From positions 248,001 to 312,000 of the forward strand of contig NZ_FNEZ01000001.1 of assembly GCF_900100375.1 (NCBI RefSeq): a stretch of 64,000 bases of DNA, in the 5' to 3' direction. The DNA comes from Flavobacterium noncentrifugens (lineage in GTDB: Bacteria; Bacteroidota; Bacteroidia; Flavobacteriales; Flavobacteriaceae). Both the position numbers and the translations under genes were made by a program. Below are positions 23,485 through 33,375 of this stretch, one piece after another; within the stretch, counting starts at the first letter, position 1, and every line of letters starts with the position of its first letter. Under the pieces are notes generated by a model. It saw only the letters and a program-made list of their open reading frames with translations, made no database searches and was not told the origin of the DNA.

Positions 23485-26046
23485 ATGATCAAGAAAATTT
23501 TAAAAATTACCGGAATCGTTATCCTTTTATTAATCGCCGCATTGTTTGCGATCCCGTTTTTCTTCCAGGATGCGATCAAGGCTAAAATTGCTGAGGCCAT
23601 CAACAAAGAAGTCGATGCGAATGTTTCATTTGCCAATGCCGACCTGAGTTTGTTCAAAAGCTTCCCGCAGGCAAATGTTTCCGTCGATAAATTACTGATC
23701 ATCAACAAAGCGCCGTTTGCAGGCGATACCTTGGTTTCGTTGGGCGAAGTCAACCTTCAAATGTCGATCAAAGAATTGTTTAAAGGCAAGGATGAACCGA
23801 TGAAAATCGAATCGTTTTCTTCTAAAAACGGTGTCATCAATATTTTATTCAACAAAGACGGAATTGGGAATTTTGACATTGCGTTAAAGAACAAAGATGC
23901 AAAAGACGATGGCAAAAGCGATCCGTTATCCTTAAAAATAAATGAATATAAAGTCGAGAATTTCCGTTTTAAATATTTCGACGAACGCTCGAAAATCAAA
24001 ATGGTCATTGACAGTTTGAACCACACCGGAAAAGGCGATTTTGCCGCTTCCAAATTGGATCTGACGACCAATTCTACCGCAAAAGTATCGCTCGATATGG
24101 ATAAGATCAATTACATGAACCATGTTGCGCTGACTTTAGACGCCGTTCTCGGGATCGATCTTAACAAAAGCAAATACGAATTCAAGCAAAATAAAGCGCT
24201 CATTAACAAATTGCCGTTGGAATTCGACGGTTTTATCCAACTTGTTGAAAAAGGCCAGGAATATGACTTGAAATTTAAAACGCCAACGTCGAGTTTCCAG
24301 AATTTCCTCGGATTGGTTCCGTCGGCTTATGCCGGAAGCCTGGAAAAAGTAAAAACGACCGGCGATTTTACAATCAGCGGTTTTGCAAAAGGCTTGTATT
24401 CTGATACGACAGTTCCAAAATTCAACCTTGCGATCGCTTCAAACAATGCGTCTTTTCAATATCCGGACTTGCCGAAATCAGTTCAGAATATTGTGATCGA
24501 CACCAAAATTATCAATGAAACCGGAATTTTAAATGACACTTACATAAATCTGGACAAATTATCTTTCCGCATCGATCAGGACATTTTTAATGCTAAGGCG
24601 AATATCAGGAACGTAGCTGTAAACCCTTTGGTTGATGCCGCTTTAAAAGGCACGATCAATCTTGGAAACCTTTCAAAAGCCTATCCGATAAAACTCGACA
24701 AGCCACTTTCGGGAATTTTGAATGCCGATATTCAGACGAAATTCGACATGAAATCGGTAGAAACCAATCAATACCAAAACATGCAGAATTCGGGAAATAT
24801 GACATTAACCGGATTTAAATATGTCGATGCCGACAACAAAGCGATCAATGTCAATAAAGCTGCGGTACAGTTTACAAATACCAAAATAAATCTCCAGGAA
24901 CTGAGTGCCAAAACCGGAAAAACCGATTTAAAAGCCAGTGGTGTTTTGGAAAATTTCTACGGATTTATGTTTAAAGACCAGGTTTTGAAAGGGAATTTCA
25001 ATTTAGAATCGAACCAATTTGCCGTTTCCGATTTCATGTCGGCCGATACACCGAAAGACAGTAAAACCAAATCGAAAGATGCAGTCAAAATCCCGGCGTT
25101 TTTAGATTGTACGCTGAATGCAAAAGCGAATACCGTTTTGTATGACAATCTGGTTTTGAAAAATGTATCCGGAAAAGTGATGATCAAAGATCAAAAAGCA
25201 AGTTTGGAAAACATCAAAACTTCAATCTTTGGCGGAACAATCGGCGTAAACGGTTCGGTTTCAACCAAAGAAAAAGTTCCTGTTTTTGACATGAAACTTG
25301 GAATGAATGCGGTTGATATCGCTCAAACGTTTACGCAATTGGAAATGATGAAAAAAATTGCACCAATCGCTGGTGTGATCAATGGAAAATTAAATTCGAC
25401 AATCAATCTTTCGGGAAAACTCGACGCGGTTGAAATGACACCGGATCTGAATTCGATTTCCGGAGATTTGATTGGCCAATTGTTATCGACTACAGTCAAT
25501 GAAAAAACATCGCCGTTGCTGAACAAACTGGACGAAAGCGTGAAATTCATTGATCTGTCGAAATTAAACCTGAACGATTTAAAAGCGGCTCTGACATTTA
25601 AAGACGGAAAAGTCAATGTCAAACCATTCGACATCAAATACCAGGACATTAAAGTCAATATTGGCGGACAGCACGGTTTTGACCAAACGATGAATTACAA
25701 CATCAAATTCGATGTTCCGGCGAAATATCTGGGAACCGATGCGAACAAACTGATTGCAAAACTGAGTCCGGCAGAAAGCGCAAAACTCGAAAACATTCCG
25801 GTAAATGCTGTATTGACAGGGAATTTTAAAAACCCGAAGGTATCCACCGATATGAAACAAGCCATTACAAACCTGACGGCACAATTGGTGAAAACGCAAA
25901 AAGATAAACTCGTGAATCAGGGAACGAATGCTTTGGGAAATCTTCTGAACGGAAAGTCGAAAGACACCACAAAAGCCAAGCAAAATGAGGAAGTGAAAAC
26001 CAAAGCGAAAGATCTGCTGAACGGAATCTTTGGCAAGAAAAAATAA
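23485..26046 (+). CDS. AsmA-like envelope protein
   Basis: An 853-residue protein of the AsmA group. An N-terminal membrane helix (ILKITGIVILLLIAALFAIPFFF) anchors it; the rest is a long repeating beta structure in the periplasm, with the family's N-terminal AKIAEAINKEVDANVSF and SLFKSFPQANVSVDKLLI, and a C-terminal DUF490-like or AsmA_2 portion (GKVNVKPFDIKYQDIKVNIGG). Relatives (AsmA, TamB, YhdP) bridge the periplasm and are linked to phospholipid transport and outer membrane balance. The C-terminus is Lys-rich. It is downstream of sppA and ends in a strong terminator. The specific cargo is unknown. Confidence 0.85.
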   Translation: MIKKILKITGIVILLLIAALFAIPFFFQDAIKAKIAEAINKEVDANVSFANADLSLFKSFPQANVSVDKLLIINKAPFAGDTLVSLGEVNLQMSIKELFKGKDEPMKIESFSSKNGVINILFNKDGIGNFDIALKNKDAKDDGKSDPLSLKINEYKVENFRFKYFDERSKIKMVIDSLNHTGKGDFAASKLDLTTNSTAKVSLDMDKINYMNHVALTLDAVLGIDLNKSKYEFKQNKALINKLPLEFDGFIQLVEKGQEYDLKFKTPTSSFQNFLGLVPSAYAGSLEKVKTTGDFTISGFAKGLYSDTTVPKFNLAIASNNASFQYPDLPKSVQNIVIDTKIINETGILNDTYINLDKLSFRIDQDIFNAKANIRNVAVNPLVDAALKGTINLGNLSKAYPIKLDKPLSGILNADIQTKFDMKSVETNQYQNMQNSGNMTLTGFKYVDADNKAINVNKAAVQFTNTKINLQELSAKTGKTDLKASGVLENFYGFMFKDQVLKGNFNLESNQFAVSDFMSADTPKDSKTKSKDAVKIPAFLDCTLNAKANTVLYDNLVLKNVSGKVMIKDQKASLENIKTSIFGGTIGVNGSVSTKEKVPVFDMKLGMNAVDIAQTFTQLEMMKKIAPIAGVINGKLNSTINLSGKLDAVEMTPDLNSISGDLIGQLLSTTVNEKTSPLLNKLDESVKFIDLSKLNLNDLKAALTFKDGKVNVKPFDIKYQDIKVNIGGQHGFDQTMNYNIKFDVPAKYLGTDANKLIAKLSPAESAKLENIPVNAVLTGNFKNPKVSTDMKQAITNLTAQLVKTQKDKLVNQGTNALGNLLNGKSKDTTKAKQNEEVKTKAKDLLNGIFGKKK

Positions 26047-26065
26047 ATAGAAATGAGATTTCAAG

Positions 26066-26102
26066 AAAAATCCGGTAGCGACAAACGTTACCGGATTTTT
26101 TT
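26066..26102. terminator. Bidirectional terminator between AsmA-like and DUF2797 genes
   Basis: AAAAATCCGGTAGCG and CGTTACCGGATTTTT form a 15-bp stem with one G-T pair and a 5-nt loop; A and T runs flank both sides. Confidence 0.85.
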
Positions 26103-26895
26103 ATACGTTGATTGCAACGACATAACCTTCAAAACTCCGGACGTTGAAAACCGTTCCGTCGTGAAAAATTAAATATTGCCCTTTGATCCCGATGAGTTTT
26201 CCTTTAAAATTCGGCGTTTTATCAAGATTCAGGCCGGTGACCTTTTTTGGATGTTCGATTACAGGATAATTCAGGATCAGATGTTCATCCAATTCTGCAT
26301 TGAAATACGGCTGTACTTCTTCGGGCAGGAATTCGAAAATGCGGGTTTTTTCTGTCAATAAATCCAAATCGAGCACTTCATTCTGCAACATTTTGCGCCA
26401 ATTCGTTTTGTCTACAAAATGGTCTTTTAATGCGACTTCTGTAATTCCGGCCAAATACCGGTTCGGCACTTCAACCACTGAAACCGCCTGGCAAGCGCCT
26501 TGATCGATCCAACGCGTTGGAACCTGCGTTTTTCGGGTCACGCCTACTTTGACATCGCTCGACAACGCCAAATAAACGACATGTGGCGTTAACTGCACGC
26601 GCGTTTCATAATCGAGGTCCCGATCGGCAATGCCAAGGTGCGCCGTGCTTAATTCGGGACGCATGATCCAGTCGCCAACAGCCGGGCTCGAATAGAAACA
26701 ATCGTAGCAAAATCCCTGTCGGTAAATTTTTTTCTTTTTCGAACAATTCAAACATTGGTAACCCCTGAAACTGATCTCGACTTCCTTACCCAGTAATTGA
26801 TTGACGTTGAGAAAACTGCTTTCAAAAACGAGATAATATTGTATCGGATAGCCAAATTCGGTTTCCATTTTTGAGAGCGTGCCTTCGTATAACAT
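26101..26895 (-). CDS. DUF2797 family protein with zinc-ribbon-like cysteines
   Basis: A 264-residue cytoplasmic protein of the DUF2797 family. Four cysteines, Cys48/Cys51 (CLNC) and Cys63/Cys66 (CYDC), look like a zinc site. The core that follows, HLGIADRDLDYETRVQLTPHVVYLALSSDVKVGVTR, and RWIDQGA resemble a GIY-YIG-like segment (VYLA...KVGVTR) that the family is known to hold. The biochemical role is not established. The gene is divergent from the GH3 gene. A small TCCCGA / TCGGGA hairpin lies upstream at 26923-26938. Confidence 0.8.
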   Translation of the reverse strand: MLYEGTLSKMETEFGYPIQYYLVFESSFLNVNQLLGKEVEISFRGYQCLNCSKKKKIYRQGFCYDCFYSSPAVGDWIMRPELSTAHLGIADRDLDYETRVQLTPHVVYLALSSDVKVGVTRKTQVPTRWIDQGACQAVSVVEVPNRYLAGITEVALKDHFVDKTNWRKMLQNEVLDLDLLTEKTRIFEFLPEEVQPYFNAELDEHLILNYPVIEHPKKVTGLNLDKTPNFKGKLIGIKGQYLIFHDGTVFNVRSFEGYVVAINV

Positions 26896-26949
26896 GAGAT
26901 TTCAGGATGAATTTTTAGTCCCGATGTTTCGGGATGTGCTATTTTTTGC

Positions 26950-26957
26950 TACTTTTG
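26950..26957 (+). promoter_or_regulatory. Possible -7 box for the GH3 gene
   Basis: TACTTTTG fits TAnnTTTG 72 nt before the GH3 ATG in a divergent intergenic region. No confident -33 element. Confidence 0.35.
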
Positions 26958-27029
26958 ATTAGTTCGTAAAGTTACTATTTGAAACGCAGACTGCCAATCA
27001 AAAAACGCAATTCTAAATCATAAACCCAC

Positions 27030-28553
27030 ATGCCTTTTCCGATAATCAATTCTATCGCTTCGTGGTTTTTAAAGCAGCGCATCCATCAGATCGAGCTGTT
27101 TTTGAAATATCCGCATGAGGTTCAGGAAGAATTGCTGATGAACTTAATTCGTTCGTCGGAACTGACTTTCGTGGGTTACAAATACGAATTCACCTCCATA
27201 AAATCCTATGCTGCTTTTGCCGAACGCGTGCCGGTTTCTTCGTATGAAGATTTGGAACCGCTGATTGAACGCACGCGAAAAGGCGAACAAAACATTCTTT
27301 GGCACACGCCCGTAAAATGGTTTGCAAAATCGAGCGGAACGACGAACGCGAAAAGTAAATTCATACCTGTAAGTCCGCAGGCGCTTGAAGATTGCCATTA
27401 CAAAGGTTCGAAAGATTTGTTGTGTTTGTATCTGAATAACAATGAAGATTCTGAATTGTTCCTGGGAAAAAGTTTGCGACTTGGCGGAAGCTCGCAGATT
27501 TACGAAGACAACAATACGTATTTCGGGGATTTGTCGGCGATATTGATTGAAAACATGCCGATTTGGGCCGAATTCAGCAGTACGCCAAGCAACAAAATCT
27601 CATTGATGAGCGAATGGGAAAAGAAACTCGAAGCGATCATCAATGAAACGATCAATGAAAATGTGACGAGTTTTGCCGGCGTTCCGTCGTGGATGATGGT
27701 TTTGCTGAACAAAGTCCTAGAGAAAACAGGAAAGACCAATTTGCTTGAAATCTGGCCGAATTTAGAAGTTTATTTTCACGGCGGCGTCAGTTTCGAGCCG
27801 TATCGGGAACAATATCAGAAAATTGTCCCGAAAAGGGATTTTCAATACTACGAAATTTATAATGCTTCGGAAGGATTTTTTGCGATCCAGGATTTAAACG
27901 ATTCGAATGATTTGCTGCTCATGCTGGATTACGGCATTTTTTACGAATTCATTCCAATGGATACTTTTGGTACAGAAAACCAGAAAGTTATTCGCCTTTC
28001 GGATGTTGAATTGCATAAAAATTATGCGATTGTCATTACAACCAACAGCGGTTTGTGGCGTTATTTAATAGGCGACACCGTTCGATTTACGTCTTTAAAT
28101 CCGTACCGAATTCGCGTGACGGGAAGAACAAAACACCATATTAATGTTTTTGGAGAGGAACTGATGGTTGAAAATACCGATATGGCGATTGCCAAAACCT
28201 GCCAGATTACGCACACCGAAGTCGTTGATTATACGGTTGCCCCGATTTTCATGAAAGGCAAGGAAAAAGGCGCACATGAATGGATGATCGAATTCAAGAA
28301 AAACCCCGAAGACGTCAAATTATTCCAGAAAGTACTTGATGAAACGCTGCAATCCTTAAATTCCGATTACGAAGCCAAACGATACAACAACATGACATTG
28401 AACCAACTCAAGATCAATGTGGCGCGCCAGAATTTGTTTTATGATTGGCTTAAAGAGCGCAATAAATTGGGCGGACAGCATAAAATTCCAAGGCTTTCCA
28501 ATCAGCGCGATTACTTGGAACAATTGAAAAGTCTGCAGATTTCTGTTTCTTAA
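27030..28553 (+). CDS. GH3-like adenylate-forming enzyme
   Basis: A 507-residue protein of the GH3 family, whose plant members link amino acids to jasmonate or auxin by way of acyl-adenylates; bacterial homologues are common in Bacteroidota and lack a fixed function. ATP-site motifs are visible: WFAKSSGTTNAKSKFIPVS (P-loop-like), YNASEGFFAIQD, and YLIGDTVRFTSLNPYRIRVTGRTKHHINVFGEEL at the hinge to the small C-terminal domain. Length is close to family average. It stands alone. Likely it activates a carboxylic acid and transfers it to an amine, but the substrates are unknown. Confidence 0.88.
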   Translation: MPFPIINSIASWFLKQRIHQIELFLKYPHEVQEELLMNLIRSSELTFVGYKYEFTSIKSYAAFAERVPVSSYEDLEPLIERTRKGEQNILWHTPVKWFAKSSGTTNAKSKFIPVSPQALEDCHYKGSKDLLCLYLNNNEDSELFLGKSLRLGGSSQIYEDNNTYFGDLSAILIENMPIWAEFSSTPSNKISLMSEWEKKLEAIINETINENVTSFAGVPSWMMVLLNKVLEKTGKTNLLEIWPNLEVYFHGGVSFEPYREQYQKIVPKRDFQYYEIYNASEGFFAIQDLNDSNDLLLMLDYGIFYEFIPMDTFGTENQKVIRLSDVELHKNYAIVITTNSGLWRYLIGDTVRFTSLNPYRIRVTGRTKHHINVFGEELMVENTDMAIAKTCQITHTEVVDYTVAPIFMKGKEKGAHEWMIEFKKNPEDVKLFQKVLDETLQSLNSDYEAKRYNNMTLNQLKINVARQNLFYDWLKERNKLGGQHKIPRLSNQRDYLEQLKSLQISVS

Positions 28554-28637
28554 TTTTTCTAAATTATTTCCTTTTTTTACTGTAACAAATTTTGAAAGAT
28601 GTTGTCTTATGCACAATCATCAATCAAAATCAATCAC

Positions 28638-31085
28638 ATGAAATCATTACTCCTGACACTTGTCCTAATCGTGTCTTTTGGCCTGTTTGCGCAGGAAAAT
28701 CCTCCGGTTTTAAAATTAAATGCATCGATCGCCAATCTTCCGTGCGATAAAGATTTAACTGAAAGAACGATTCTTTTGGAGAAAATCGAAAACGACCAAC
28801 TTACAAAAATCAACACTTTTCATTCAAATGGCTGTGCTTTCACAATCTCGAAATTGCCTGAAATCGGGAAATACCAACTGACCGTTTCGGTTTTGGGTTA
28901 TGAAGAGGTAAAAACAACATTTGAAATTACGGATCCGGCATCGGAAATCACATTGGAACCCATTGTTTTAAAAGAAAAAAACAATGCTTTAAATGAAGTC
29001 ACTGTTTTTGGGAACAAAAAAGAATTCATGAAAGTCGATTCGGATAAAACAACCATTTCGGTAAAAGAAAACGCAATGCTGAACAGCGGAAGCAGCCTCG
29101 ATGCGGTAAAAAAACTTCCGGGCGTGATTACTTCGCCAACAGGAACTTTGACCTTAAACGGGAAAGGCGTTGCGATTTACATAGACGGCGCGCCGAGCAC
29201 ATTGAGTGGAAACGACTTACAGAATTATTTGTCAAGCCTTCCGGCGAATGCGATCGAAAAAGTCGAACTCATTTACAATCCGGGTGCTTCATTTGATGCC
29301 AATTCGAGCGGTTCTGTGATTAATATTGTTACGAGTTCGAAACGCTTAAAAGGGGTCAATGCAAGTTTTAACATCAATTACAATTTCAACAAATACCAGA
29401 AACCGAGTCCGCAGATCTTACTGAACGGAAAAGAAAAAAACCTGAGCTGGCAAACCATGGTGGGCTACAATTATATCGATTGGGATCAAAAAGGCATCAA
29501 CGACCAGGCGTTTACTTTTTTCAGTCCGGTGCGGCATTTGCGCCAGGAAAACTTCGGCTTTAATACGCAGCGCAACTTTTATTTTCGCGTTGGCACAAAT
29601 TACAAGCTATCTGAAAAATCGAACTTGTTGTTCAATTACAATCTAAATATTGGCAACGACCGCAGCATTTTTAATTCATCTGCTGTTGCCGATACGATCA
29701 ATTTCAGGAACAACGGAATTTCGAAAACGAAAAACAGCCAAAACGAAATTAGCTTGCAGTACAAAACCAAGCTCGATACTTTGGGACGGACTTTGGATAT
29801 TATCGGTTATGTGAATTTGTTTGGACGGAATCCGATTACGGCGTCAACTTCAACCGATTTGAACCTGCCAATTCCAACTCAAAATACTTTTAACAACGGC
29901 GATGTCGATTTTAATCTGAAGAATTACTATCTGAAATATGATTTTGGAATTCCGTTTAAGAATGATTTTTCGATCAATACCGGTGGAAAATTCAATACAA
30001 TAAAAGTCAGCGATCTTGGAAAATATGTGGTCGACAGCGATAATCCGTCACTTATCGACTTTGATTATACCGAAACCAATTTGGCGTTTTATGCCGAAGC
30101 GCGCAAGAAATACAAAAAGTTCAATTTTACGGCCGGATTGCGATTTGAGGATTTTAATGTCGACAGGACTTCGAGCACGGCAACTGACAAGATTGAATAC
30201 AAAAACACAAATTTTTTTCCGAACGCGAGCATATTATATGAAGCGACAAAAGACATCAATTTGAGTACATCCTATTCGAAGAAAATTTCCCAACCCGATT
30301 ATTACATTCTCGATCCTAACAACAACAGCGCGTTTGATACTTACAACACGTCGCAGGGAAATCCGTTTTTGAAACCGACGTATTTCGACAATTACGAATT
30401 CAAAATTTCAGCTTTTCAATATGTAAGTCTCGGCGTGAATTATTCGGTTATGAAAGACCACACGCGCTTTGTTTTTAATGCCGAAGACGGAAAGTTTGTT
30501 AGCAATTCGACTTCACAGCAGTTTGACCGAACCAATGTCTTTAGCGCATTTGCGTCGTTTCCGATTCCGTTGGATTATTTCTTTAAGAGCAAGGAAGAAT
30601 TCCAGAAACGCATGAATTCGATGGACAAGATGAATTATATTTTTGTGAACGTGAATTATGTGAAATCAGATTACAAAGGGCTTGCGGTTGATTTACCGAG
30701 TAAAGCGATTACGAATTTCAGCTTTCAGTCGCAGATCATCCTGCCGTGGAATGTGACCAATACGATGTCGTATTTTATTCTGCCAAAAGGAACCTGGGAA
30801 ATTTACCAGATCCAAAAACCAATCCAGCAGTTTGACATTTCGTTCAACCGCGACTTTATGAATAAGAATTTAAAGATCGGATTGCATTGTTTTGATGTGT
30901 TTAATGCAAATGAAGTGAATGCTTTGATTGCAGGAAAAAACCTGACGACAAACTTTTATCAAAAACAAGATACGCGCACCTTTCGTATTTCCTTGACATA
31001 CAACTTCGGGAACCTGAAGCTTGAAAAAGAAAACACTAACATCAACACTGAAAAAGTAAACCAAGGCGGAGGAATGATGAAATAA
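28638..31085 (+). CDS. TonB-dependent-receptor-like outer membrane protein
   Basis: An 815-residue outer membrane protein. The ATG at 28638 is preferred since it opens the signal peptide MKSLLLTLVLIVSFGLFAQ. Residues about 25-115 are a carboxypeptidase-regulatory-like beta domain (LPEIGKYQLTVSVLGYEEV), residues about 120-220 are a plug domain (NEVTVFG..., LDAVKKLPGV, IYIDGAPSTLSG, IEKVELIYNPGASFDANSSGSVINIVT), and the rest forms the 22-strand-type barrel of the OMP_b-brl_3 kind, ending FRISLTYNFGN plus a short Asn/Lys-rich tail. The imported substrate is not evident; no SusD gene is near. Confidence 0.88.
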   Translation: MKSLLLTLVLIVSFGLFAQENPPVLKLNASIANLPCDKDLTERTILLEKIENDQLTKINTFHSNGCAFTISKLPEIGKYQLTVSVLGYEEVKTTFEITDPASEITLEPIVLKEKNNALNEVTVFGNKKEFMKVDSDKTTISVKENAMLNSGSSLDAVKKLPGVITSPTGTLTLNGKGVAIYIDGAPSTLSGNDLQNYLSSLPANAIEKVELIYNPGASFDANSSGSVINIVTSSKRLKGVNASFNINYNFNKYQKPSPQILLNGKEKNLSWQTMVGYNYIDWDQKGINDQAFTFFSPVRHLRQENFGFNTQRNFYFRVGTNYKLSEKSNLLFNYNLNIGNDRSIFNSSAVADTINFRNNGISKTKNSQNEISLQYKTKLDTLGRTLDIIGYVNLFGRNPITASTSTDLNLPIPTQNTFNNGDVDFNLKNYYLKYDFGIPFKNDFSINTGGKFNTIKVSDLGKYVVDSDNPSLIDFDYTETNLAFYAEARKKYKKFNFTAGLRFEDFNVDRTSSTATDKIEYKNTNFFPNASILYEATKDINLSTSYSKKISQPDYYILDPNNNSAFDTYNTSQGNPFLKPTYFDNYEFKISAFQYVSLGVNYSVMKDHTRFVFNAEDGKFVSNSTSQQFDRTNVFSAFASFPIPLDYFFKSKEEFQKRMNSMDKMNYIFVNVNYVKSDYKGLAVDLPSKAITNFSFQSQIILPWNVTNTMSYFILPKGTWEIYQIQKPIQQFDISFNRDFMNKNLKIGLHCFDVFNANEVNALIAGKNLTTNFYQKQDTRTFRISLTYNFGNLKLEKENTNINTEKVNQGGGMMK

Positions 31086-31108
31086 TGAAGGAGAAATAAT
31101 GCCACAAA

Positions 31109-31141
31109 AAAAGTCCCGCAGCTTATTGTTGCGGGACTTTT
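31109..31141. terminator. Terminator after the receptor gene
   Basis: AAAAGTCCCGCA pairs with TGCGGGACTTTT (12 bp) around a 9-nt loop, with further A upstream and T-rich sequence downstream. Confidence 0.85.
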
Positions 31142-31220
31142 GAGTTTTAATGATTACCATTTAAATTTTTAAACCCATAAGGGATTAAGAAAAATTAAGG
31201 CCGATCACAGTAAAATTTTA

Positions 31221-31282
31221 AACCATTAAGGACATTGAGAACATTAAGGAATTATCGGCTTAACTTAATGACCTTAATGGTT
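31221..31282. repeat. Inverted repeat AACCATTAAGG... between receptor gene and clpX
   Basis: AACCATTAAGGACATTGAG (31221-31239) is mirrored by CTTAATGACCTTAATGGTT (31264-31282), with two mismatches in 19 positions. A third ACATTAAGG unit lies between at 31241. It is 15 bp from the clpX stop codon. Confidence 0.7.
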
Positions 31283-31297
31283 CAAAAAACTTATTTG

Positions 31298-32530
31298 TTA
31301 TGAAGCGATTTCCAGTCGTTTCAATAAATTTTTAGTCAACGTATGGTGTGCATAATCCCTGTCGATCATCAGGATTTTTTCATCAGAACTTGGCAAGTCA
31401 TACATCGCATCGGTTAAGATTGCTTCGCATAACGAACGCAGTCCGCGTGCGCCGAGTTTGTATTCCAACGCTTTGTCTACAATAAAATCCAAAGCTTCGT
31501 CTGTAATGGTAAACACTACGTCATCCATTAAAAACAGCTTCTGGTATTGTTTGATCAGGGCATTTTTTGGCTGCGTTAAAATCGCTCTGAGTGTTTCACG
31601 ATCTAGCGGATCCATGTGCGTTAAAACCGGTAAACGACCAATAATTTCTGGGATCAGTCCAAAATCTTTGATGTCTTTCGGAATAATATACTGAAGCAAA
31701 TTGTCTTTATCGATGTTGTCGGCATTTTTAGAAGTGCTGTAACCTACAGCCTGACGGTTCAAACGTTTCGAAATGATCTTTTCGATGCCGTCGAATGCGC
31801 CTCCGGCAATAAACAAAATGTTTTGCGTATTGACCTCAACGAATTTCTGATCCGGATGTTTTCTTCCTCCTTTTGGTGGCACATTTACAACGGTTCCTTC
31901 AAGCAGTTTTAATAAAGCCTGCTGCACGCCTTCACCCGAAACATCGCGTGTAATCGACGGATTGTCGCTCTTGCGGGCGATTTTGTCAATTTCGTCAATG
32001 AAAACAATGCCACGCTCGGCTTTGGCTACGTCATAATCGGCAGCTTGAAGCAAACGCGTTAAGATGCTTTCAACATCTTCTCCCACATAACCTGCTTCTG
32101 TCAAAACCGTGGCATCAACAATTGCCAATGGCACGTCGAGCATTTTCGCGATGGTTTTTGCGACTAAAGTTTTTCCGGTTCCCGTTTGCCCCACCATAAT
32201 GATGTTGCTTTTTTCGATTTCCACCTCATCGTTCAACTGCTGTTGCATCAAACGTTTGTAGTGGTTGTAAACCGCAACCGACATCACTTTTTTGGTTTGA
32301 TCCTGGCCAATAACGTACTGGTCAAGAAACGCGCGAATTTCCTTCGGTTTTTTCAAAACGAGATCTGTTGCGAGTTTGGAATTGCCGTTTGTTTTCAATT
32401 CTTCAAGGACGATTCCGTGTGCCTGCTCGATGCATCGATCACAAATGTGTGCATTGATTCCGGCGATTAACAGATTGGTTTCGGGCTTTTTACGTCCGCA
32501 AAACGAACAATCTAAGACTTCTTTAGCCAT
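31298..32530 (-). CDS. clpX: ClpXP ATPase subunit ClpX
   Basis: A 410-residue AAA+ unfoldase that feeds tagged or regulatory proteins to ClpP. The N-terminal zinc-binding domain has Cys8, Cys11, Cys30 and Cys33. The AAA+ domain has Walker A GQTGTGKT (114-121), Walker [10 protein letters not shown], sensor-1 [11 protein letters not shown] and the sensor-2 segment [13 protein letters not shown]. Length is normal. It follows clpP on the same strand with an 88-bp gap containing a long inverted repeat. Probably co-transcribed with tig and clpP in the usual tig-clpP-clpX order. Confidence 0.97.
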   Translation of the reverse strand: MAKEVLDCSFCGRKKPETNLLIAGINAHICDRCIEQAHGIVLEELKTNGNSKLATDLVLKKPKEIRAFLDQYVIGQDQTKKVMSVAVYNHYKRLMQQQLNDEVEIEKSNIIMVGQTGTGKTLVAKTIAKMLDVPLAIVDATVLTEAGYVGEDVESILTRLLQAADYDVAKAERGIVFIDEIDKIARKSDNPSITRDVSGEGVQQALLKLLEGTVVNVPPKGGRKHPDQKFVEVNTQNILFIAGGAFDGIEKIISKRLNRQAVGYSTSKNADNIDKDNLLQYIIPKDIKDFGLIPEIIGRLPVLTHMDPLDRETLRAILTQPKNALIKQYQKLFLMDDVVFTITDEALDFIVDKALEYKLGARGLRSLCEAILTDAMYDLPSSDEKILMIDRDYAHHTLTKNLLKRLEIAS

Positions 32531-32545
32531 ATTTATTTAATTTCA

Positions 32546-32615
32546 GAATTGGGATTTAAGATTTAAGATTTACATTAGATTCCCATGTAAATCTTAAACC
32601 GCAAATCTCAAATTC
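32546..32615. repeat. Long imperfect inverted repeat between clpP and clpX
   Basis: GAATTGGGATTTAAG... (32546-32575) is mirrored by ...CGCAAATCTCAAATTC (32585-32615); the inner 13 positions (TTAAGATTTACAT) are perfect and the loop is 9 nt. It ends 4 bp from the clpP stop codon. In RNA it would form a hairpin of about 30 bp between two genes of one operon. Confidence 0.75.
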
Positions 32616-32618
32616 CAT

Positions 32619-33293
32619 TTAGCTTCTTCTCAACACTTCATCAATCATTCCGTATTCTTTTGCTTCGTCAGCTTTCATCCAGTAATCGCGCTCGCTGTCT
32701 TTATGGACGCGGTCATAAGATTGTCCGGAGTGATCTGAAATGATCTTGTATAATTCTTCTTTTAATTTCAGCATTTCGCGCAAGTTGATTTCCATATCCG
32801 TTGCAACACCTTGTGCGCCGCCTGATGGCTGGTGAATCATGACTCTTGAATGTGGCAACGCCGAACGTTTTCCGGCAGCACCTGCACACAATAAAACAGC
32901 CCCCATTGAAGCAGCCATTCCGGTACAAATCGTTGCTACGTCTGGTTTGATGTATTGCATGGTGTCATAAATCCCAAGACCAGCATAAACGCTTCCGCCT
33001 GGTGAATTGATGTAAATCTGGATGTCTTTTGCAGCGTCGGCACTTTCTAAAAACAGTAGCTGTGCCTGTACGATGTTAGCAATCTGGTCATCGATTCCGG
33101 TTCCCAGGAAAATGATGCGATCCATCATCAAACGGGAGAACACGTCAAGTTGTGACACGTTGAGCTGTCGTTCTTCGATGATATATGGAGTCATTCCTGT
33201 TGGCGTCATCGCGCCTACGATTTTGTCGTAGTACATTGCATTTACACCCTGATGTTTTGTGGCAAATTTTTTAAATTCTTTTCCGTAGTTCAT
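32619..33293 (-). CDS. clpP: ATP-dependent Clp protease proteolytic subunit
   Basis: A 224-residue serine protease that forms the tetradecameric chamber of ClpXP. Ser129 ([10 protein letters not shown]) and His154 (VMIHQPSGG) are the nucleophile and base; the Asp is in the [10 protein letters not shown] stretch, in the usual DTDRDxxM place. The start at 33293 is preferred over an upstream in-frame one because [16 protein letters not shown] is the usual flavobacterial beginning. It lies between tig and clpX on one strand. Processing of a short propeptide is expected from the family. Confidence 0.96.
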   Translation of the reverse strand: MNYGKEFKKFATKHQGVNAMYYDKIVGAMTPTGMTPYIIEERQLNVSQLDVFSRLMMDRIIFLGTGIDDQIANIVQAQLLFLESADAAKDIQIYINSPGGSVYAGLGIYDTMQYIKPDVATICTGMAASMGAVLLCAGAAGKRSALPHSRVMIHQPSGGAQGVATDMEINLREMLKLKEELYKIISDHSGQSYDRVHKDSERDYWMKADEAKEYGMIDEVLRRS

Positions 33294-33324
33294 GGTAATA
33301 AAAATAGTGGTTGTTAAATAAGGA

Positions 33325-33351
33325 GAGCGCCAGAACTGAATTCTGACGCTC
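33325..33351 (-). promoter_or_regulatory. Intercistronic hairpin between tig and clpP
   Basis: GAGCGCCAGAA and TTCTGACGCTC form an 11-bp stem (one wobble) around a 5-nt loop. On the minus strand it is followed by TCCTTATTT, too weak for a standard terminator. It might attenuate read-through or stabilise the tig end. Confidence 0.5.
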
Positions 33352-33375
33352 AAAGATAATCATTATTTGACGAAA

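Noticed and set aside
30870..31160. Minus-strand frame at the end of the receptor gene
   Set aside because: It runs antisense through the barrel gene and across a terminator and lacks family features.
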